Part shown: positions 1 to 7,025 of the stretch, one piece after another | Layout: the number at the start of each line of letters is the position of its first letter | How positions within the stretch are numbered: the first letter of the stretch is position 1 | DNA from: Methanocorpusculum sp. | Lineage (GTDB): Archaea; Halobacteriota; Methanomicrobia; Methanomicrobiales; Methanocorpusculaceae | Length of the DNA: 10,308 nt | Assembly: GCA_029987045.1 (NCBI GenBank) | Contig: DALTWN010000022.1 | Location: forward strand, 1 to 10,308 | Direction: 5' to 3' | Program-made: the position numbers and the translations under genes | Notes under the pieces: model-generated | Database searches by the model: none | What the model was told of the DNA's origin: nothing | Seen by the model: the letters and a program-made list of their open reading frames with translations, nothing else

Positions 1-167
1 CCCTCGCGTATCTTTGACCGGGCAGGGAGCGCATGTTGCGTGTATTGTTGTCCCGTCCGTCATTTCACGCGATTACGTATCGATCCGGCGGGGGCCTACT
101 GCACGCAGAATATCTGCACGGATGTATTATTCGATTCAGAGTATGATTATGGTTGCGGTACTTTCTT
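1..167. other. Left end, no supported gene
   Basis: Downstream of marker protein 8 the frames stay open on both strands, but they run into the antisense of that gene and show no family resemblance. A short inverted repeat GCAGA-ATA-TCTGC (105-117) is the only structure seen. No tRNA or other RNA gene is recognised. Confidence 0.4.
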
Positions 168-1028
168 TCAGACCAGCGGATCCGGCTGTTTTCCCATGTC
201 GCAGACAGGAAGTTTCATGTTCTTCACGACGAACGGTTCGTTCGTTTCCATCAGCCGTTCGAGGATGATCCGTTTGCCTGCAGGGCTTGCCGCAAATACC
301 GGGACACCGACACCGCCCTGGACACATGCCGCTTCTGCCGCCGCGTCACGGACATGTTTCGATGCACAGGCAAAGACCAGATCGCATGCGGCAAACAGTC
401 TTTCCGCTTCTTCTGCTGTCCGGATGAACGACGTATGGACGGCGATGATGACGGTATCCGGCCATTGTCTGCGGATGGATTCTGCCGCATCGATGCCGCA
501 TCCGGCAACGGTCACGGCGATTTTTCCGTATCCGCGGCGTCTTGCTTCGGCGACACCTGCCGCCGCATCGAGCGATGCATGTTCCCGGTCGATGACGATA
601 CCGCCCGCATCTTCGATGCGTCTGATGACGTCCGGATACGCAACGGTCGAAACGAGACCCGACATCCTGCCGCCGATACCCTGTACCAGTTCCGGTGTCC
701 TGACGATGACTGTTCCCGCCCCGTCGCAGGCGATGACGGCCGCATCGAGCGTACCGTTCCGCAGGGCGGTGGTCAGCAGTTCCGATGCACCGAACAGGAC
801 CATGGATTCCGTTGCAAGAACCTGACGGTCCGGCGTGCACATGCCGAATGCCGCTATCCGGTGTTCGATGTTCTTCCTGACGGTTTCTGCCGTTACCGGA
901 TTGATCGGCGATGCGAACCGTTTTGCGAACGGACAGAACGTGATACGTGATTCCGTTATCTTCGTTACCGTGCCGTTTTCGATGACTGCCCTGCATCCGG
1001 CAACTTCCACCACATGCCTGTCTTCCAT
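168..1028 (-). CDS. Methanogenesis marker protein 8 (DUF2099 family)
   Basis: This 286-residue protein resembles methanogenesis marker protein 8, a family found almost only in methanogens and without an assigned reaction. The recognisable parts are the N-terminal HVVEVAGCRAVIENG segment, the FCP at residues 31-33, the FGMCTPDRQV block at 61-70, and the glycine-rich GIGGRMSGLVST stretch near 117-128. Cysteines at 12, 32, 64, 101, 177, 215, 221, 235 and 276 could bind metal or a cofactor, but that is inference. No signal peptide or membrane segment is visible, so it is probably cytosolic. The start at 1028 is preferred because a TATA-like element centred near 1058 would then give an almost leaderless mRNA. 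An in-frame ATG at 1070 adds 14 residues and cannot be excluded. Neither start has a convincing ribosome site. It is divergent from the DUF1624-type gene. Confidence 0.85.
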   Translation of the reverse strand: MEDRHVVEVAGCRAVIENGTVTKITESRITFCPFAKRFASPINPVTAETVRKNIEHRIAAFGMCTPDRQVLATESMVLFGASELLTTALRNGTLDAAVIACDGAGTVIVRTPELVQGIGGRMSGLVSTVAYPDVIRRIEDAGGIVIDREHASLDAAAGVAEARRRGYGKIAVTVAGCGIDAAESIRRQWPDTVIIAVHTSFIRTAEEAERLFAACDLVFACASKHVRDAAAEAACVQGGVGVPVFAASPAGKRIILERLMETNEPFVVKNMKLPVCDMGKQPDPLV

Positions 1029-1053
1029 ATATTCAGGATATTGGTGTAGGAAA

Positions 1054-1062
1054 TCATAAATC
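1054..1062. promoter_or_regulatory. TATA-like element shared by two divergent genes
   Basis: The element reads TCATAAATC on the plus strand and GATTTATGA on the minus strand, centred near 1058. It lies about 31 bp before the ATG at 1089 on the plus strand and about 30 bp before the ATG at 1028 on the minus strand. Archaeal TATA boxes sit about 26-27 bp before the transcription start, so both genes would have leaders of only a few bases. No other TATA-like stretch fits both genes as well. Functional use in both directions is inference. Confidence 0.4.
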
Positions 1063-1088
1063 CGACCCATGCATATCTGTTGATAATC

Positions 1089-1811
1089 ATGGGACGATAT
1101 TTCGAGATAGATGCATTCCGCGGTATTGCGCTTATCTTCATGATCATCTACCATATCCTCTATTGTCTTTCCGCGTTTACGCCGTATGCGCCGTGGTTCG
1201 GTTCCGTTTCGGCATCGAGCATACCGATTGCATCTGCGTTCATCGGCATTGCGGGGCTGTCGCTGGTTCTTGCGAAAAGACCGGTGAAACGCTATCTGCA
1301 GCGCGGTATCCAGCTGATCCTGTTCGGTCTGGTCATCACGGTGGTCACCTGGATCTTCTATCCGTCGGGATTCGTCGTGTTCGGCGTTCTGTCGCTCATC
1401 GGTCTGGGCACGATCCTGGCGATTCCGTTCCTGTCGGAAAAGATACCGTGGTATGCGATCGCCGGTATCGGGACCGTCATTGTTCTGCTGAACCTGGTCG
1501 TCTCGCAGGTCTATCTGAGCATACCCTATCTTCTGCCGCTCGGATTCAAGTATTCGGGATTCGTTTCCGTCGACTATGAACCGCTGATTCCCTGGTTCGG
1601 TGTCATGCTGATCGGTCTTGCGATCGGAAAACTGCTCTATCCCGCAGGCAAACGGATTGCGGCTCTGGAAAAACTGGGTGACGGTCCGAAGGTACTTGCA
1701 CCCGTGTGTTTCCTCGGCCGGCATACGCTGATCATCTATCTCGTGCATGTTCCGCTCATCCTCGCGTGTCTGGTTCTTACGGGAATCATTCCGGTTTCGA
1801 CGTTCATCTAG
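1089..1811 (+). CDS. DUF1624/HGSNAT-type integral membrane protein
   Basis: This 240-residue membrane protein matches the family of the heparan-alpha-glucosaminide N-acetyltransferase catalytic domain (DUF1624). Family-typical blocks are the N-terminal RYFEIDAFRGIALIFMIIYH (3-22), FGVLSLIG (98-105), DYEPLIPWFG (162-171) and FLGRHTLIIYLVHVP (208-222). About seven hydrophobic segments are visible, roughly at 12-30, 44-63, 73-91, 95-115, 120-145, 164-184 and 206-232. Relatives move acyl groups across membranes onto sugars; the archaeal substrate is unknown. The ATG at 1089 is chosen because it starts just before the conserved RYFEIDAFRG block. A TTG at 1080 in the same frame is less likely. It diverges from marker protein 8, possibly from a shared promoter. 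A T-run follows the stop. The family call is good; the reaction here is open. Confidence 0.85.
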   Translation: MGRYFEIDAFRGIALIFMIIYHILYCLSAFTPYAPWFGSVSASSIPIASAFIGIAGLSLVLAKRPVKRYLQRGIQLILFGLVITVVTWIFYPSGFVVFGVLSLIGLGTILAIPFLSEKIPWYAIAGIGTVIVLLNLVVSQVYLSIPYLLPLGFKYSGFVSVDYEPLIPWFGVMLIGLAIGKLLYPAGKRIAALEKLGDGPKVLAPVCFLGRHTLIIYLVHVPLILACLVLTGIIPVSTFI

Positions 1812-1820
1812 CGTTTTTTC
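1812..1820 (+). terminator. T-run after the DUF1624-type gene
   Basis: A run of six T follows the TAG stop within a few bases (about 1814-1819). Archaeal termination often needs only a T-rich stretch. No hairpin precedes it. Confidence 0.35.
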
Positions 1821-1851
1821 CCTGCGGAATCCGCTCTTCTGAGAGAGAGTA

Positions 1852-1859
1852 CTTTATAG
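1852..1859 (+). promoter_or_regulatory. TATA box of the ftsY-srp54 operon
   Basis: CTTTATAG is centred near 1856. A transcription start about 26 bp downstream would fall at or next to the ATG at 1883. No Shine-Dalgarno sequence precedes that ATG (the bases before it read AATAATAGAATA). A leaderless ftsY transcript is therefore likely. Confidence 0.55.
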
Positions 1860-1882
1860 CCAGCACACGAAATAATAGAATA

Positions 1883-2986
1883 ATGTTCGATGGGCTTAAA
1901 AAGAAACTCGGATTAGGGAAGAAGAATAAGAAATCTTCCGAGTCGGTACCTGAGACGGAAGCAGTTCCGGTGAAAGAAGATGTGATAGCATCATCGCCGG
2001 AATCTGTTGCAGCACCCGCGCCGTCTGCCGCATCCGAAAATAACACAACAGAGAAAAAGAATAGCGACGTTCAGGTCGAGGAAGAGGAAGAAGAAAATAC
2101 CGGTGTTCTTGCGAAACTCAAATCGCTCGTGGTAAATCATGAAGTGACGCTGTCGGAAAAGGCGATCGATGATGCGCTGTTCGATCTGCAGATGGTTCTG
2201 CTGGAATCCGATGTCGCGTTCCCGGTAGCTGAAGCGATAACCGCCCACATGAAAGAGGAACTCATGGGAAGCAAGAAGAAGATGTTCACTTCCTCGGAAA
2301 AGGTCGTGACCGAAGCACTCAAGCACGCCATCGAAAAGGTGCTGGGTGACGGGTTCGATCTGGTAGGCTATATCAGGACACATGAAAAACCGGTCAAGAT
2401 CCTCTTTACCGGTGTCAACGGTACCGGCAAGACGACGTCGGTGGCGAAGATTGCGTCGTTCCTGCAGAGCCAGGGAATATCCGTTGTCGTCGGTGCGGGC
2501 GACACGTTCCGTGCCGGTGCGATTGAACAGATCCGTGTCCACTGCGACCGTCTCGGTCTGAAACTGATTGCCCATCAGGAAGGTGCAGACCCGTCGGCGG
2601 TTCTCTATGACACGGTCGAATATGCAAAAGCCCATAAGACCGATGTTGTTCTGGCGGATTCCGCCGGCCGGTTCCATAACCGTGCGAATCTCATGAACCA
2701 GCTCGATAAGATCAAACGTGTCATGAAACCCGATCTGGTATTCTACGTCGATGAAGCAGTCGCCGGAAACGATGCGGTCATCCGTGCGGAAGAATTCGAG
2801 AAGACGGTATCGACCGACGGCGTTATCCTGACCAAGGCGGATATGGATCCAAAAGGCGGTGCGGCGATTTCGATTGCATATACCATCGGCAAACCGCTGG
2901 TCTTTTTGGGAACCGGCCAGGAATATACCGATATGAAACCGTTCACGCCGTCGCTCGTGATCAATGAAATATTCGGAGATGACTGA
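1883..2986 (+). CDS. ftsY: Signal recognition particle receptor FtsY
   Basis: FtsY is the membrane-associated GTPase that receives SRP-bound ribosomes and pairs with SRP54 to deliver nascent membrane and secreted proteins. The 367-residue product starts with a lysine-rich stretch, then a low-complexity acidic linker ending in a glutamate run (66-71). The helical N domain spans about 75-165 and the GTPase domain follows. GTPase motifs visible are the P-loop [10 protein letters not shown] (177-186), [11 protein letters not shown] (207-217), DSAGR (259-263) and TKAD (317-320), followed by [13 protein letters not shown] and this TKAD form are usual in archaeal FtsY. The ATG at 1883 gives the typical [10 protein letters not shown] start; the frame is open further upstream, but the extension runs into the DUF1624-type gene and has no FtsY character. 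srp54 starts 2 bases after the stop. Confidence 0.97.
   Translation: MFDGLKKKLGLGKKNKKSSESVPETEAVPVKEDVIASSPESVAAPAPSAASENNTTEKKNSDVQVEEEEEENTGVLAKLKSLVVNHEVTLSEKAIDDALFDLQMVLLESDVAFPVAEAITAHMKEELMGSKKKMFTSSEKVVTEALKHAIEKVLGDGFDLVGYIRTHEKPVKILFTGVNGTGKTTSVAKIASFLQSQGISVVVGAGDTFRAGAIEQIRVHCDRLGLKLIAHQEGADPSAVLYDTVEYAKAHKTDVVLADSAGRFHNRANLMNQLDKIKRVMKPDLVFYVDEAVAGNDAVIRAEEFEKTVSTDGVILTKADMDPKGGAAISIAYTIGKPLVFLGTGQEYTDMKPFTPSLVINEIFGDD
2975..2982 (+). promoter_or_regulatory. Ribosome binding site of srp54
   Basis: GGAGATGA closely resembles the GGAGGTGAT complement of the 16S rRNA 3' end and lies 6 bases before the ATG at 2989. It overlaps the last codons of ftsY. It selects the first ATG over a second in-frame ATG at 2995, which would be too far from the site. 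Confidence 0.7.
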
Positions 2987-2988
2987 AA

Positions 2989-4314
2989 ATGGGAATGGAT
3001 TCACTTTCACTGTCGCTGAAGGATGCACTGCGTAAACTCACCGGCAAGACCATCATCGACCGTGCAGCTGTCGACGAACTGGTCAAGGACCTGCAGCGTG
3101 CACTGCTGACCGCCGATGTCAACGTCAAGCTGGTCATGCAGCTGTCGCAGTCGATCAAGACGCGTGCACTTGCAGAGGATCTGCCGAAAGGCATCAATGC
3201 CCGTGAACATGTCCTGCGTATCGTCTATCAGGAACTGGTCGCCCTGGTCGGCAAGGAAGCCGAGTTCTCCTTGAAACCGCAGCGGATTCTGATGGCAGGT
3301 CTGCAGGGTTCCGGTAAGACCACCACGACCGGAAAACTGTGCCGGTATTTCCAGCGCAAAGGTATGAAGGTCGGTGCGATCGGTGCGGATAATTTCCGTC
3401 CCGGAGCATTCGCTCAGCTGGAAACGCTCTGTAAGAAGATCAATGTACCCTGCTACGGCGATCCGAAGGAAAAGGATGCCGTCAAGATTGTAAAGGACGG
3501 TCTTGCGGCACTCAAGGATCTTGAAGTCATCATCGTCGATACTGCCGGCCGCCATGCACTGGAAGACGATCTGATCGATGAAATCACCCAGATCAACGAG
3601 TTCCTCAAACCGGATCACCGCTGGCTGGTTCTTGATGCGGCTATCGGTCAGGCTGCCCGTGACCAGGCGAAACGGTTCAATGACGCCATCGGTATCGACG
3701 GTGTCATCATCACCAAGATGGACGGTACCGCCAAGGGAGGAGGCGCAATGTCGGCGGTTTCCGAGACGGAATCCGGCATCGTCTTCATCGGAAGCGGAGA
3801 AACCATCGACGACCTGGAAAAGTTCGATGCGAACGGATACATTTCCCGTCTGCTCGGTATGGGCGATCTGAAAGCCCTGGTCGAGAAGGCAGAAGAGACC
3901 ATCAAGGCCGAAGACGTCGATGTCAACAAGATGCTTCGCGGCAAGTTCACGCTCAATGATATGTACAAGCAGCTCGAAGCCGTGCAGAAGATGGGTCCGT
4001 TAAAACAGATCATGTCGATGCTTCCGCTCGGCGGCATGAAACTGCCGGAAGGAGCGCTGGACGATGCAGGTGACAAGATGAAACATTTCCGTATCATCAT
4101 GGACTCGATGACACCGGAAGAACTGGACGATCCGTCGCTCATCAACACCTCGAGAATGATGCGTGTCGCCAAAGGATCCGGTACCAGTGTCGAACAGGTC
4201 CGTGACCTGATCAAATATCACAAACTGATGCAGAAGACCCTCAAAGGTTTCAAAGGAAACCGTATGATGATGGGCAAGATGATGAAACAGATGCAGAAAG
4301 GCGGTTTCGAATAA
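2989..4314 (+). CDS. srp54: Signal recognition particle 54 kDa protein
   Basis: SRP54 binds signal sequences through its M domain and works with 7S RNA and FtsY in co-translational targeting. The 441-residue length fits the archaeal family. The N domain covers about 1-95. GTPase motifs are the P-loop [10 protein letters not shown] (104-113), DNFRPGAF (134-141), DTAGR (184-188), [12 protein letters not shown] (242-253) and GSGE (268-271). The methionine-rich M domain follows from about 298, with [12 protein letters not shown] (335-346) and a C-terminal run of methionine and lysine ([17 protein letters not shown]). All key GTPase residues are present. It is the second gene of the ftsY operon, 2 bases downstream, so the two partner GTPases should be made together. 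The 7S RNA gene is not in this window. Confidence 0.97.
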   Translation: MGMDSLSLSLKDALRKLTGKTIIDRAAVDELVKDLQRALLTADVNVKLVMQLSQSIKTRALAEDLPKGINAREHVLRIVYQELVALVGKEAEFSLKPQRILMAGLQGSGKTTTTGKLCRYFQRKGMKVGAIGADNFRPGAFAQLETLCKKINVPCYGDPKEKDAVKIVKDGLAALKDLEVIIVDTAGRHALEDDLIDEITQINEFLKPDHRWLVLDAAIGQAARDQAKRFNDAIGIDGVIITKMDGTAKGGGAMSAVSETESGIVFIGSGETIDDLEKFDANGYISRLLGMGDLKALVEKAEETIKAEDVDVNKMLRGKFTLNDMYKQLEAVQKMGPLKQIMSMLPLGGMKLPEGALDDAGDKMKHFRIIMDSMTPEELDDPSLINTSRMMRVAKGSGTSVEQVRDLIKYHKLMQKTLKGFKGNRMMMGKMMKQMQKGGFE

Positions 4315-4325
4315 CCGTTCTGCAC

Positions 4326-4332
4326 TTTTTTT
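4326..4332 (+). terminator. T-run after srp54
   Basis: Seven consecutive T lie 11 bases after the srp54 stop, followed by GATTTGTT. The convergent DNA glycosylase gene ends at 4339, so the two transcripts meet in only 24 bp. Confidence 0.45.
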
Positions 4333-4338
4333 GATTTG

Positions 4339-5172
4339 TTATAATCCGCGTTTCGTTATGATTTCACGTTCGGCATAGAGATATTCCTGTGCGTATCCGG
4401 CATATGTTCCGAAATGTTTCTGTGCGAACGACGATGCTGTCTTGTACGGAAGTTTCGTTTCGCGGTCCGGGAAATACTGTGTCCGCAGAATCCGTTCGAT
4501 CCAGACATCGACCGGAACCGCTTCGTATTTTTCGCAACCGAACAGCAGGACGCAGTCGGCTACCTTGTCGCCGATACCTTTGCGTTCCATCAGCAGATGT
4601 TTCGCATCGTCGTAGGATGAATCGTGCAGGGTCTTCAGCCACGCGGGATGTTTTGCGACGAAGGATGCGGTATCTGCAATATAGGTGTCGCGGTATCCGG
4701 TCTTGCAGGATCTGATGGTTTCCGTATCAGCTTTTGCAAGTGCCTTCGCCGACGGGAATGCACATCTGTCATCATCCAGTTTTTTGCCGAACGTCTCGGC
4801 AAGCAGTTCGATGCGTTTTGCGATCATGGGAATATTCGAGCATGATGCACACAGATAGGAGATCAGGCATTCGAATGCCGGCTGTCTGCATATCCGCAGA
4901 CCTCTGCAGGCCGTGACCGCTTCATGGATGAGCGGGTCGACATCGATCGATGCGAGAATATCGTCGAGGTCGAGATCGAGTGCGAAATAGGTCACCAGTT
5001 CATCTTCGCTGCATCCGTCGTAATAGAGTACAGAATCTTTCTGCCGGACATGCCAGATACCGGACGAGAACGGTGCGGACCATCCGTTCTCCTCTTTTCT
5101 CCAGCGGAACGCCTGACCGCAGGATACGGTAAGGTCGAGACTGAACGGTCCGTCGTAGGAGAAACGGTGCAT
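4339..5172 (-). CDS. ogg1: OGG1-type 8-oxoguanine DNA glycosylase/AP lyase
   Basis: The protein should excise 8-oxoguanine from DNA and nick the abasic site, the first step of base excision repair. It has 277 residues. The N-terminal domain carries CGQAFRW (18-24), matching the GQSFRW block of OGG1. The helix-hairpin-helix module holds KGIGDKVADC (198-207), where K203 aligns with the catalytic lysine. The following VPVDVWIERIL contains D222, aligning with the catalytic aspartate. CSNIPMIAKRI (111-121) matches the SSNNNIARI region of OGG1. The N-terminal domain and length favour the OGG1 branch over the shorter archaeal Ogg2 and AGOG families. The start at 5172 lies 16 bases after the stop of a small membrane gene, so the two are probably cotranscribed. 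No clear ribosome site is visible before this ATG. Confidence 0.92.
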   Translation of the reverse strand: MHRFSYDGPFSLDLTVSCGQAFRWRKEENGWSAPFSSGIWHVRQKDSVLYYDGCSEDELVTYFALDLDLDDILASIDVDPLIHEAVTACRGLRICRQPAFECLISYLCASCSNIPMIAKRIELLAETFGKKLDDDRCAFPSAKALAKADTETIRSCKTGYRDTYIADTASFVAKHPAWLKTLHDSSYDDAKHLLMERKGIGDKVADCVLLFGCEKYEAVPVDVWIERILRTQYFPDRETKLPYKTASSFAQKHFGTYAGYAQEYLYAEREIITKRGL

Positions 5173-5188
5173 GAAAAAGAGAGGGAAT

Positions 5189-5368
5189 TTATTCTTTCAG
5201 CATCAGGATGCCGAGAATGATAGCTCCAATACCGAGGAGTGCGAGAACGAAACCGAATCCTCCGAGGAAGAAAGCGATGAACTGCGGAAGGAAGAAATAG
5301 ATGCCGAGTCCGCCGCCGATCAGAAGCAGAATACCGACAATGAGTGTTATAAGTCCTGTTTTATCCAT
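5189..5368 (-). CDS. Small (59-residue) hydrophobic membrane protein
   Basis: This short ORF encodes 59 residues beginning MDKTGLITLIVGILLLIGGG and ending LGILMLKE before a TAA stop. Two hydrophobic segments (about 5-27 and 31-56), glycine-rich and split by FLPQF, predict a two-pass helical hairpin in the membrane. No catalytic or metal-binding residues are seen, and I do not recognise a specific family. Support that it is real: a well-placed TATA box (CCTATAAG at 5400-5393) about 28 bp before the ATG, coherent membrane-protein composition along its whole length, and close linkage to the glycosylase gene 16 bases downstream. The promoter position implies a nearly leaderless mRNA. It could tether, protect or regulate something in the membrane, but nothing in the sequence shows a link to DNA repair beyond operon position. 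Confidence 0.8.
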   Translation of the reverse strand: MDKTGLITLIVGILLLIGGGLGIYFFLPQFIAFFLGGFGFVLALLGIGAIILGILMLKE

Positions 5369-5392
5369 ATCTATCTCTATTCATTCTTGTTT

Positions 5393-5400
5393 CTTATAGG
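5393..5400 (-). promoter_or_regulatory. TATA box of the small membrane protein/ogg1 operon
   Basis: On the minus strand this reads CCTATAAG, centred near 5396. The expected start site about 26 bp downstream is near 5370, two bases before the ATG at 5368. It is a clear TATA match and suggests a leaderless transcript carrying both minus-strand genes. Confidence 0.55.
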
Positions 5401-5449
5401 GTTTTCGCCCGTGTAATGTTCTGTTTTTCAGTGAACGGGGAGGGGAGAA

Positions 5450-5494
5450 TTTCTTTGCCCTTTCTTTGCCTTTTCTATGCCCTTTCTTTGCCCC
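5450..5494. repeat. Four-unit tandem repeat, about 11 bp per unit
   Basis: On the plus strand the units are TTTCTTTGCCC (5450-5460), TTTCTTTGCC (5461-5470), TTTTCTATGCCC (5471-5482) and TTTCTTTGCCCC (5483-5494). The minus strand is purine-rich with consensus GGGCAAAGAAA. The array lies 12 bp beyond the Fic stop codon and about 50 bp upstream of the TATA box of the next minus-strand gene. A period near one helical turn would allow repeated protein binding on one face of the DNA, but slippage-generated low-complexity sequence is as likely. Confidence 0.7.
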
Positions 5495-5505
5495 ACGCAG
5501 TCGGT

Positions 5506-6477
5506 CTATTGAACGGTGATTTTCCAGTATCCGGATTTTGTGGATCCAACGTGTTCCAGAATCCCGTTCTTTTTCAGCGTGTCCATGATGGAACGGACTT
5601 GTTTGATGGAAAGCTGCAGAGTTTCAGAAAGTTCCCTGATGGTGATTTCCGGATTCTGTCTTATGTTCTGGATTACTGCCTGTTCCTGCCGGGTCAGTCC
5701 ATCGATATCCGATTCTTTTGAGAGTTTTTCCAGGGTTTCCCGAATTGTCTGCAACATGAATTCAACGAAGATGGTGGAATTCCCGCGTTTTCCGGAAGTA
5801 TTCAGTGCCTGGTAATATTCCTGCTGTCGTTCGAGAATCATGCTTTCGATAGGAATCCATACGAACATCGGTTCCCATTTGCTGAGAAGAAGAATCTGCC
5901 ACAACCTGCCGAGTCTTCCGTTTCCATCGACGAACGGGTGGACAAATTCCAGTTCGAAATGGAACACGGAACTCTGAATGAGCGGGTGGACCTCGGTTGT
6001 TTTGCACCATTCGAGAAGATTATCGATATGCGTGGGAACCAGTGCCGCAGGCGGGGCCAGATGGACACAGGTTTCACCGGAAAAGACACCTACGCCTACT
6101 GTTCGCAGTTCTCCGGGTTTTTCTACGAGAGCGTCCATAAGAATACCGTGAGCTTTCAGCAGATCTTCTTTTGAGAATGGATTAAAGGTATCAAGTTCGT
6201 CGTATGCTCTGATGGCATTTTTCACTTCACGAATATCCTTTGCCGGTCCGATGATTGGTTTTCCGTTGACGATATCAGTAACTTGGGAAAGGGTAAGAGA
6301 ATTGTTTTCAATTGCAAGTGAAGACTGAATTGAATGGATACGATTGTTTTTTCGGAGATGAGGATGCTTGTCCAGTTGCCGAGTTGAAAGAACAACGCCG
6401 ATTTGTTTGCTGATGATCGATATATCTTCAATCATCCTGTTTGTAATAGTGAACGGCGGGGTATATTTTTTGGACAT
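5506..6477 (-). CDS. Fic-domain protein with C-terminal winged helix
   Basis: Fic proteins transfer AMP (or related groups) from a nucleotide to a target protein. This 323-residue protein has the full Fic motif HPFVDGNGRLGR (180-191), including the catalytic histidine, so it should be active. An inhibitory motif of the (S/T)xxxE(G/N) type is seen near the N terminus as SLAIEN (53-58), where E57 would block productive ATP binding. That makes it a self-inhibited (class II) Fic. The flap region is near VFSGETCVHLAPPA (131-144). The C-terminal part, about 260-323, looks like a winged-helix domain with ITIRELSETLQLSIKQVRS as its helix-turn-helix. The gene is visibly A+T-richer than its neighbours (20 G/C in the 60 bases at 6301-6360, against 31 in 7261-7320), which suggests later acquisition. 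No ribosome site or good TATA box is seen. Target unknown. Confidence 0.93.
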   Translation of the reverse strand: MSKKYTPPFTITNRMIEDISIISKQIGVVLSTRQLDKHPHLRKNNRIHSIQSSLAIENNSLTLSQVTDIVNGKPIIGPAKDIREVKNAIRAYDELDTFNPFSKEDLLKAHGILMDALVEKPGELRTVGVGVFSGETCVHLAPPAALVPTHIDNLLEWCKTTEVHPLIQSSVFHFELEFVHPFVDGNGRLGRLWQILLLSKWEPMFVWIPIESMILERQQEYYQALNTSGKRGNSTIFVEFMLQTIRETLEKLSKESDIDGLTRQEQAVIQNIRQNPEITIRELSETLQLSIKQVRSIMDTLKKNGILEHVGSTKSGYWKITVQ

Positions 6478-6668
6478 TTGCTACAGTAATATTGGTTTGA
6501 AATCGACGTAATGATTCTTATCCTCGTGAACTGACGGAGAAAACATACAGTCGGTCGGTAGGATTTTTCACCGGTATTTGCGTCTTTTCCGTCAGTATGC
6601 CGAAGATTCTCCATCTCCAATACTTTAACTAAGTACAAAACCAATAGGATAAGGAAGAGTGATACTTC
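6478..6668. other. Intergenic region between the Fic gene and aIF1A
   Basis: This 191-bp divergent intergenic region has no supported gene. It carries a TATA-like TACTTTAACT (6621-6630) and a ribosome site for aIF1A. An 8-bp inverted repeat (CTGACGGA 6531-6538 with TCCGTCAG 6588-6595) spans a 49-base loop and may be chance. No convincing TATA box for the Fic gene is visible; a weak candidate is GGATAAGAAT on the minus strand at 6523-6514. Confidence 0.5.
6657..6663 (+). promoter_or_regulatory. Ribosome binding site deciding the TTG start of aIF1A
   Basis: GAGTGAT matches the end of the ideal GGAGGTGAT site and lies 5 bases before a TTG at 6669. An in-frame TGA at 6660-6662 sits inside this site, so no start further upstream is possible. 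Confidence 0.6.
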
Positions 6669-6986
6669 TTGGGATCAATTGAAAGCAGCAATGAAGATGT
6701 CGCCGAAGACGGCAGCATTATACGGGTAAAGCTTCCGAACAAACGTGAAAAGGAACAGTTCGCCCAGGCGGAACTGATGCTCGGATCGAACCATATCAGA
6801 GTCCGCTGTTCCGACGGTGTGACCCGTCTTGGCAGAATCAAGGGAAAAATCAAGAAACGGATCTGGATTCGTGAAGGAGATATTCTTATTGTCATTCCGT
6901 GGGATTTCCAGGACGACAAATGCGATATCGTCTATCGGTACACCGGACCGCAGGTGGACTGGCTTCGCGCCCACAAATATCTTTAA
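6669..6986 (+). CDS. Archaeal translation initiation factor 1A
   Basis: aIF1A binds the A site of the small ribosomal subunit during initiation and helps start-codon selection. The 105-residue product has a short polar N-terminal tail (1-15), then an S1-like OB fold. Family blocks are IIRVKLPNKRE (17-27), NHIRVRCSDGVTR (41-53), KKRIWIREGDILIVIPWDFQDDK (62-84) and PQVDWLRAHKYL (94-105). All are close to the archaeal/eukaryotic eIF1A consensus. The start is TTG: an in-frame TGA lies 6 bases upstream, and the next ATG/GTG in frame is well inside the fold. Unlike several neighbours with leaderless promoters, this gene has a ribosome site. The FmdE-family gene begins 39 bases downstream and may be cotranscribed. 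Confidence 0.95.
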   Translation: MGSIESSNEDVAEDGSIIRVKLPNKREKEQFAQAELMLGSNHIRVRCSDGVTRLGRIKGKIKKRIWIREGDILIVIPWDFQDDKCDIVYRYTGPQVDWLRAHKYL

Positions 6987-7000
6987 ATTTCTCAATCACC

Positions 7001-7012
7001 CTATTATTTTTC
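7001..7012 (+). terminator. T-rich stretch between aIF1A and the FmdE gene
   Basis: CTATTATTTTTC follows the aIF1A stop by 14 bases and could terminate part of the transcription. It lies only 14 bases before the next ATG, so it could also belong to that gene's promoter region. A CTTTAAAT at 6981-6988, overlapping the aIF1A stop, is a possible TATA box for the FmdE gene. Confidence 0.25.
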
Positions 7013-7025
7013 AGACAAGGTTATC

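Noticed and set aside
1..167. tRNA or other structured RNA at the left end
   Set aside because: No cloverleaf arms or TTCGA-type T loop could be built from this stretch on either strand.
40..950. Long plus-strand open frames at 40-825 and 153-950
   Set aside because: They are antisense to the marker 8 gene, rich in Arg, Cys and Ser, and show no family motifs. The minus strand carries recognisable conserved blocks over the same bases.
1029..1748. N-terminal extension of the marker 8 frame to 1748
   Set aside because: The added 240 residues are the antisense of the DUF1624-type gene and have low-complexity charged composition. The conserved protein begins at the ATG at 1028, or at most 1070.
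5420..5508. Read-through of the Fic TAG stop (the frame continues about 26 codons to a TGA)
   Set aside because: TAG can encode pyrrolysine in some methanogens, but the extension is made of the tandem repeat and reads as Gln/Lys/Arg low-complexity sequence. The winged-helix domain already ends naturally before the TAG.
6531..6595. Inverted repeat CTGACGGA/TCCGTCAG
   Set aside because: The 49-base loop and 8-bp arms are within chance for a window this size, and it is not placed against a clear promoter.
6432..6644. 70-residue minus-strand frame upstream of the Fic gene
   Set aside because: It overlaps the start of the Fic gene in another frame and crosses the aIF1A promoter region. There is no motif and no ribosome site.
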